Assembly (NCBI GenBank): GCA_030407085.1
Contig: CM059583.1
Span: 20,992,001-21,056,000, forward strand
Source: Trichopria drosophilae
Lineage: Eukaryota; Arthropoda; Insecta; Hymenoptera; Diapriidae
Reading direction: 5' to 3'
DNA length: 64,000 bases
Under the pieces are notes generated by a model, which had not been told where the DNA came from, ran no database searches, and worked only from the letters and a program-made list of their open reading frames with translations. The position numbers were made by a program, and so were the translations under genes. This document shows positions 62,507 through 64,000 of this stretch, piece by piece (position 1 is the stretch's first letter; each line of letters opens with the position of its first letter).

Positions 62507-63842
62507 TTACATTCTTATAAAACGATTGGGTGGACACCTTCTAATGCCAGACTGGGTATATTTACATACACATTTAGATTGTTGTTTTGATCCTCTCATG
62601 CACATTAGGTTGAAGTTATCCATAGAGTTGAATTCATTAGTTTTTACGGCATATTCCTTGCGAATTGCATTTTTTATTGTCCGGCAATAATTAACTGGAC
62701 AGTCAGCAACAGTTTGGCAATTAATACCTGTAATTAAATGGTAATCAATGAACATAATGCAAACAGGATATCAGTCACAAATACTACCAATAACATTAAT
62801 AAACCGTATTTGAAACACATTTAGGTAACTCCGAATATTTAATCATTTTGTGAAACCTAGAAACTTACTATTGTGTTCAGATGTGAAAAACACGCCTTTG
62901 TTTACTATTATTTTGTCATCTGGAATTGAGCAGGTTGTATTCTTTTTGTAAGTCACTGAAAGAGATATTCAATCATTTAGGAAAACGATATAAAATTGTG
63001 GAAATGAATTACAAGTAACTATAAATTATACGTAAAGTTACCTGTTCCACGGATTTCTGTTTTGTTATCTCGAAAAACATAATTCGATGGAGAATTAATT
63101 TCAGTATGAATTTTTACAATTTGCATTATCACGTCTCCTTTATTCTCATTTACTGGAGTTTTTGGGAAACATTTCGTGGGGAAGGATGCGAGCGATGCTG
63201 TTTTTAAAACGTTACACTGGCATGTATGATAATATGAAACTTGCTCGGGATCTCTGAATAACGTAAGAGGTGATTGCTTCATACAAGTCGGTACCATTGG
63301 CGCATCATCATGTTGTGAGAACTGATCACAATAATCAGCAGGACAGTCCTTAGATCTACAATTAACTGTAAATACAAAATAGCTTAAAAACAGATCCTGC
63401 CAGTTTTTTTTTAGTAATTGATTTAAAAATATCCCTGTGATCGCTTTGGGTGCATACAAAGTTTCAAATGCAAGAAAGAAGTCTCTAAGACTATATTATA
63501 TAAATGTGTTTAACGAATTCAAATAAAATCTGGGTTATTTTAAACCTGTATACAGTTGATGTCAGTAAAAGTAATTAATTGATGTCAATAATTATGTACT
63601 TACGTGGGGGATATGATTCATATTGCCTCTGAATATAACCATCCTCTTCTCCAGCTATTGCATAAATCTTTTCTGTGCAATGCAGTGAGCCAAGTGCATT
63701 GTCTACAAGTAATGGAATCACATTAACAAACATTCAAACTAATTACTGTTTATACGTAAATACCAGTATATTATTATAAATATATCAAACCTGATGTTAA
63801 TAAAACAATCAGAAATGTCGCGGACGAAAATATTGCGTTCAT
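62507..63842 (-). CDS. Gene H: secreted double 8-cysteine-module protein, intact twin of gene F
   Basis: The spliced CDS on the minus strand is 63842-63791, 63702-63604, 63365-63042, 62955-62869, 62727-62507 (783 nt, 260 aa), with GT-AG joins in phase 1. Exon 1 is the signal peptide (MNAIFSSATFLIVLLTS). Exon 2 has one Cys ('LHCTE') and ends 'YESYPP'. Exon 3 has seven Cys ('CRSKDCPADYC', one residue shorter between Cys 1 and 2 than in the others; 'CQCNVLKTAS'). Exon 4 has 'TTCSI' and 'GVFFTS'. Exon 5 has seven Cys ('CQTVADCPVNYC', 'KCVCKYTQSG') and ends 'PPNRFIRM'. AATAAA lies at 62410-62415. The upstream intron frame is open in exon 3's direction but is not coding. Secreted and disulfide-rich; function unknown. 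Confidence 0.85.
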
Positions 63843-63925
63843 TTTGAAGTCCTTAATAAGACAATACAAATAGCTTTTGAACACCGAATGAATTTAGACT
63901 ACTGTTTAGATCTACAAGAAATATT

Positions 63926-63942
63926 CTTTTATACTGTTGACC
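63926..63942 (-). promoter_or_regulatory. Gene H core promoter (GGTCAACA next to TATAAAAG)
   Basis: On the minus strand GGTCAACA (63942-63935) directly precedes TATAAAAG (63933-63926), 92 nt before the ATG. The arrangement is identical to gene F. Confidence 0.7.
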
Positions 63943-64000
63943 AAAGAGTAGTTATCTCCCTTCTCAAACTTTGAAAAGGAAAACATGATTTAGATCTGAC

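Larger units (their letters stand above)
60030..64000. repeat. Duplicated block, copy 2 (contains gene H), runs off the window
   Basis: This matches 50575-54491. Differences include a C run at about 60294-60306, a replaced stretch near 60630-60930, loss of about 0.2 kb next to 'attctcctccg', the TTAA element at 61070-61627, and a shortened DIRS-like relic. The block is cut by the window end. Confidence 0.85.

Noticed and set aside
10043..63842. The cluster as a bracovirus-type proviral locus or aphid 'bicycle' gene cluster
   Set aside because: I saw no recurring segment-border motifs, and the exon layout (five exons, all phase 1, 16 Cys) fits neither bracovirus Cys-motif genes nor the many-microexon bicycle genes as I know them. 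The idea is not supported by sequence here.

Overview
This is a eukaryotic genomic window, very probably from an insect. It is strongly A+T-rich and has GT-AG spliced genes, TATA boxes and AATAAA signals. It also carries relics of BEL/Pao, LINE, DIRS-like, piggyBac and SINE elements. A hymenopteran (for example a parasitoid wasp or ant) would fit the transposon flavour, but nothing in the window proves the order. No bacterial operon, CRISPR array or ordinary housekeeping gene was seen.

The main content is a cluster of seven paralogous five-exon genes encoding small secreted cysteine-rich proteins. I call them A (10043-11395, +), B (18144-20380, -), D (31577-40249, -), E (45087-46603, +), F (52990-54326, -, broken), G (58076-59470, +) and H (62507-63842, -). 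I rebuilt each one from its splice sites. Exon 1 is only a signal peptide and every intron is in phase 1. Exons 2 and 4 each carry one cysteine, and exons 3 and 5 each carry seven cysteines in one shared order (C-x4/5-C-P-x2-Y-C ... C ... C-x-C ... C). Each mature protein therefore has 16 cysteines in two related 8-cysteine halves, which implies an old internal duplication. I do not recognise the family; the layout resembles secreted effector, venom or defence families, but function is unknown.

The cluster is still changing. F has a nonsense codon where its near-twin H has a glutamine codon. F and H lie in two copies of a block of about 4 kb, with G between them. E has a 1.1-kb transposon placed between its TATA box and its coding start. 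D appears to have a last intron of about 5.8 kb that holds a foldback element.

Layout: 1-9.9 kb, repeats, a BEL/Pao relic and a long-TIR piggyBac-like element; 10-11.5 kb, gene A; 11.9-17 kb, MITEs, GC-richer repeat islands and a SINE; 18-20.5 kb, gene B; 21-31.4 kb, microsatellite, solo LTR, LINE relic and inverted repeats; 31.5-40.3 kb, gene D; 43.8-46.7 kb, gene E; 47.5-49.5 kb, LINE relics; 50.6-54.5 kb, first duplicated block with F; 58-59.6 kb, gene G; 60-64 kb, second block with H, running off the window end.

The genes probably act outside the cell as a diversifying set of disulfide-rich secreted proteins. Their partners or targets cannot be read from DNA.
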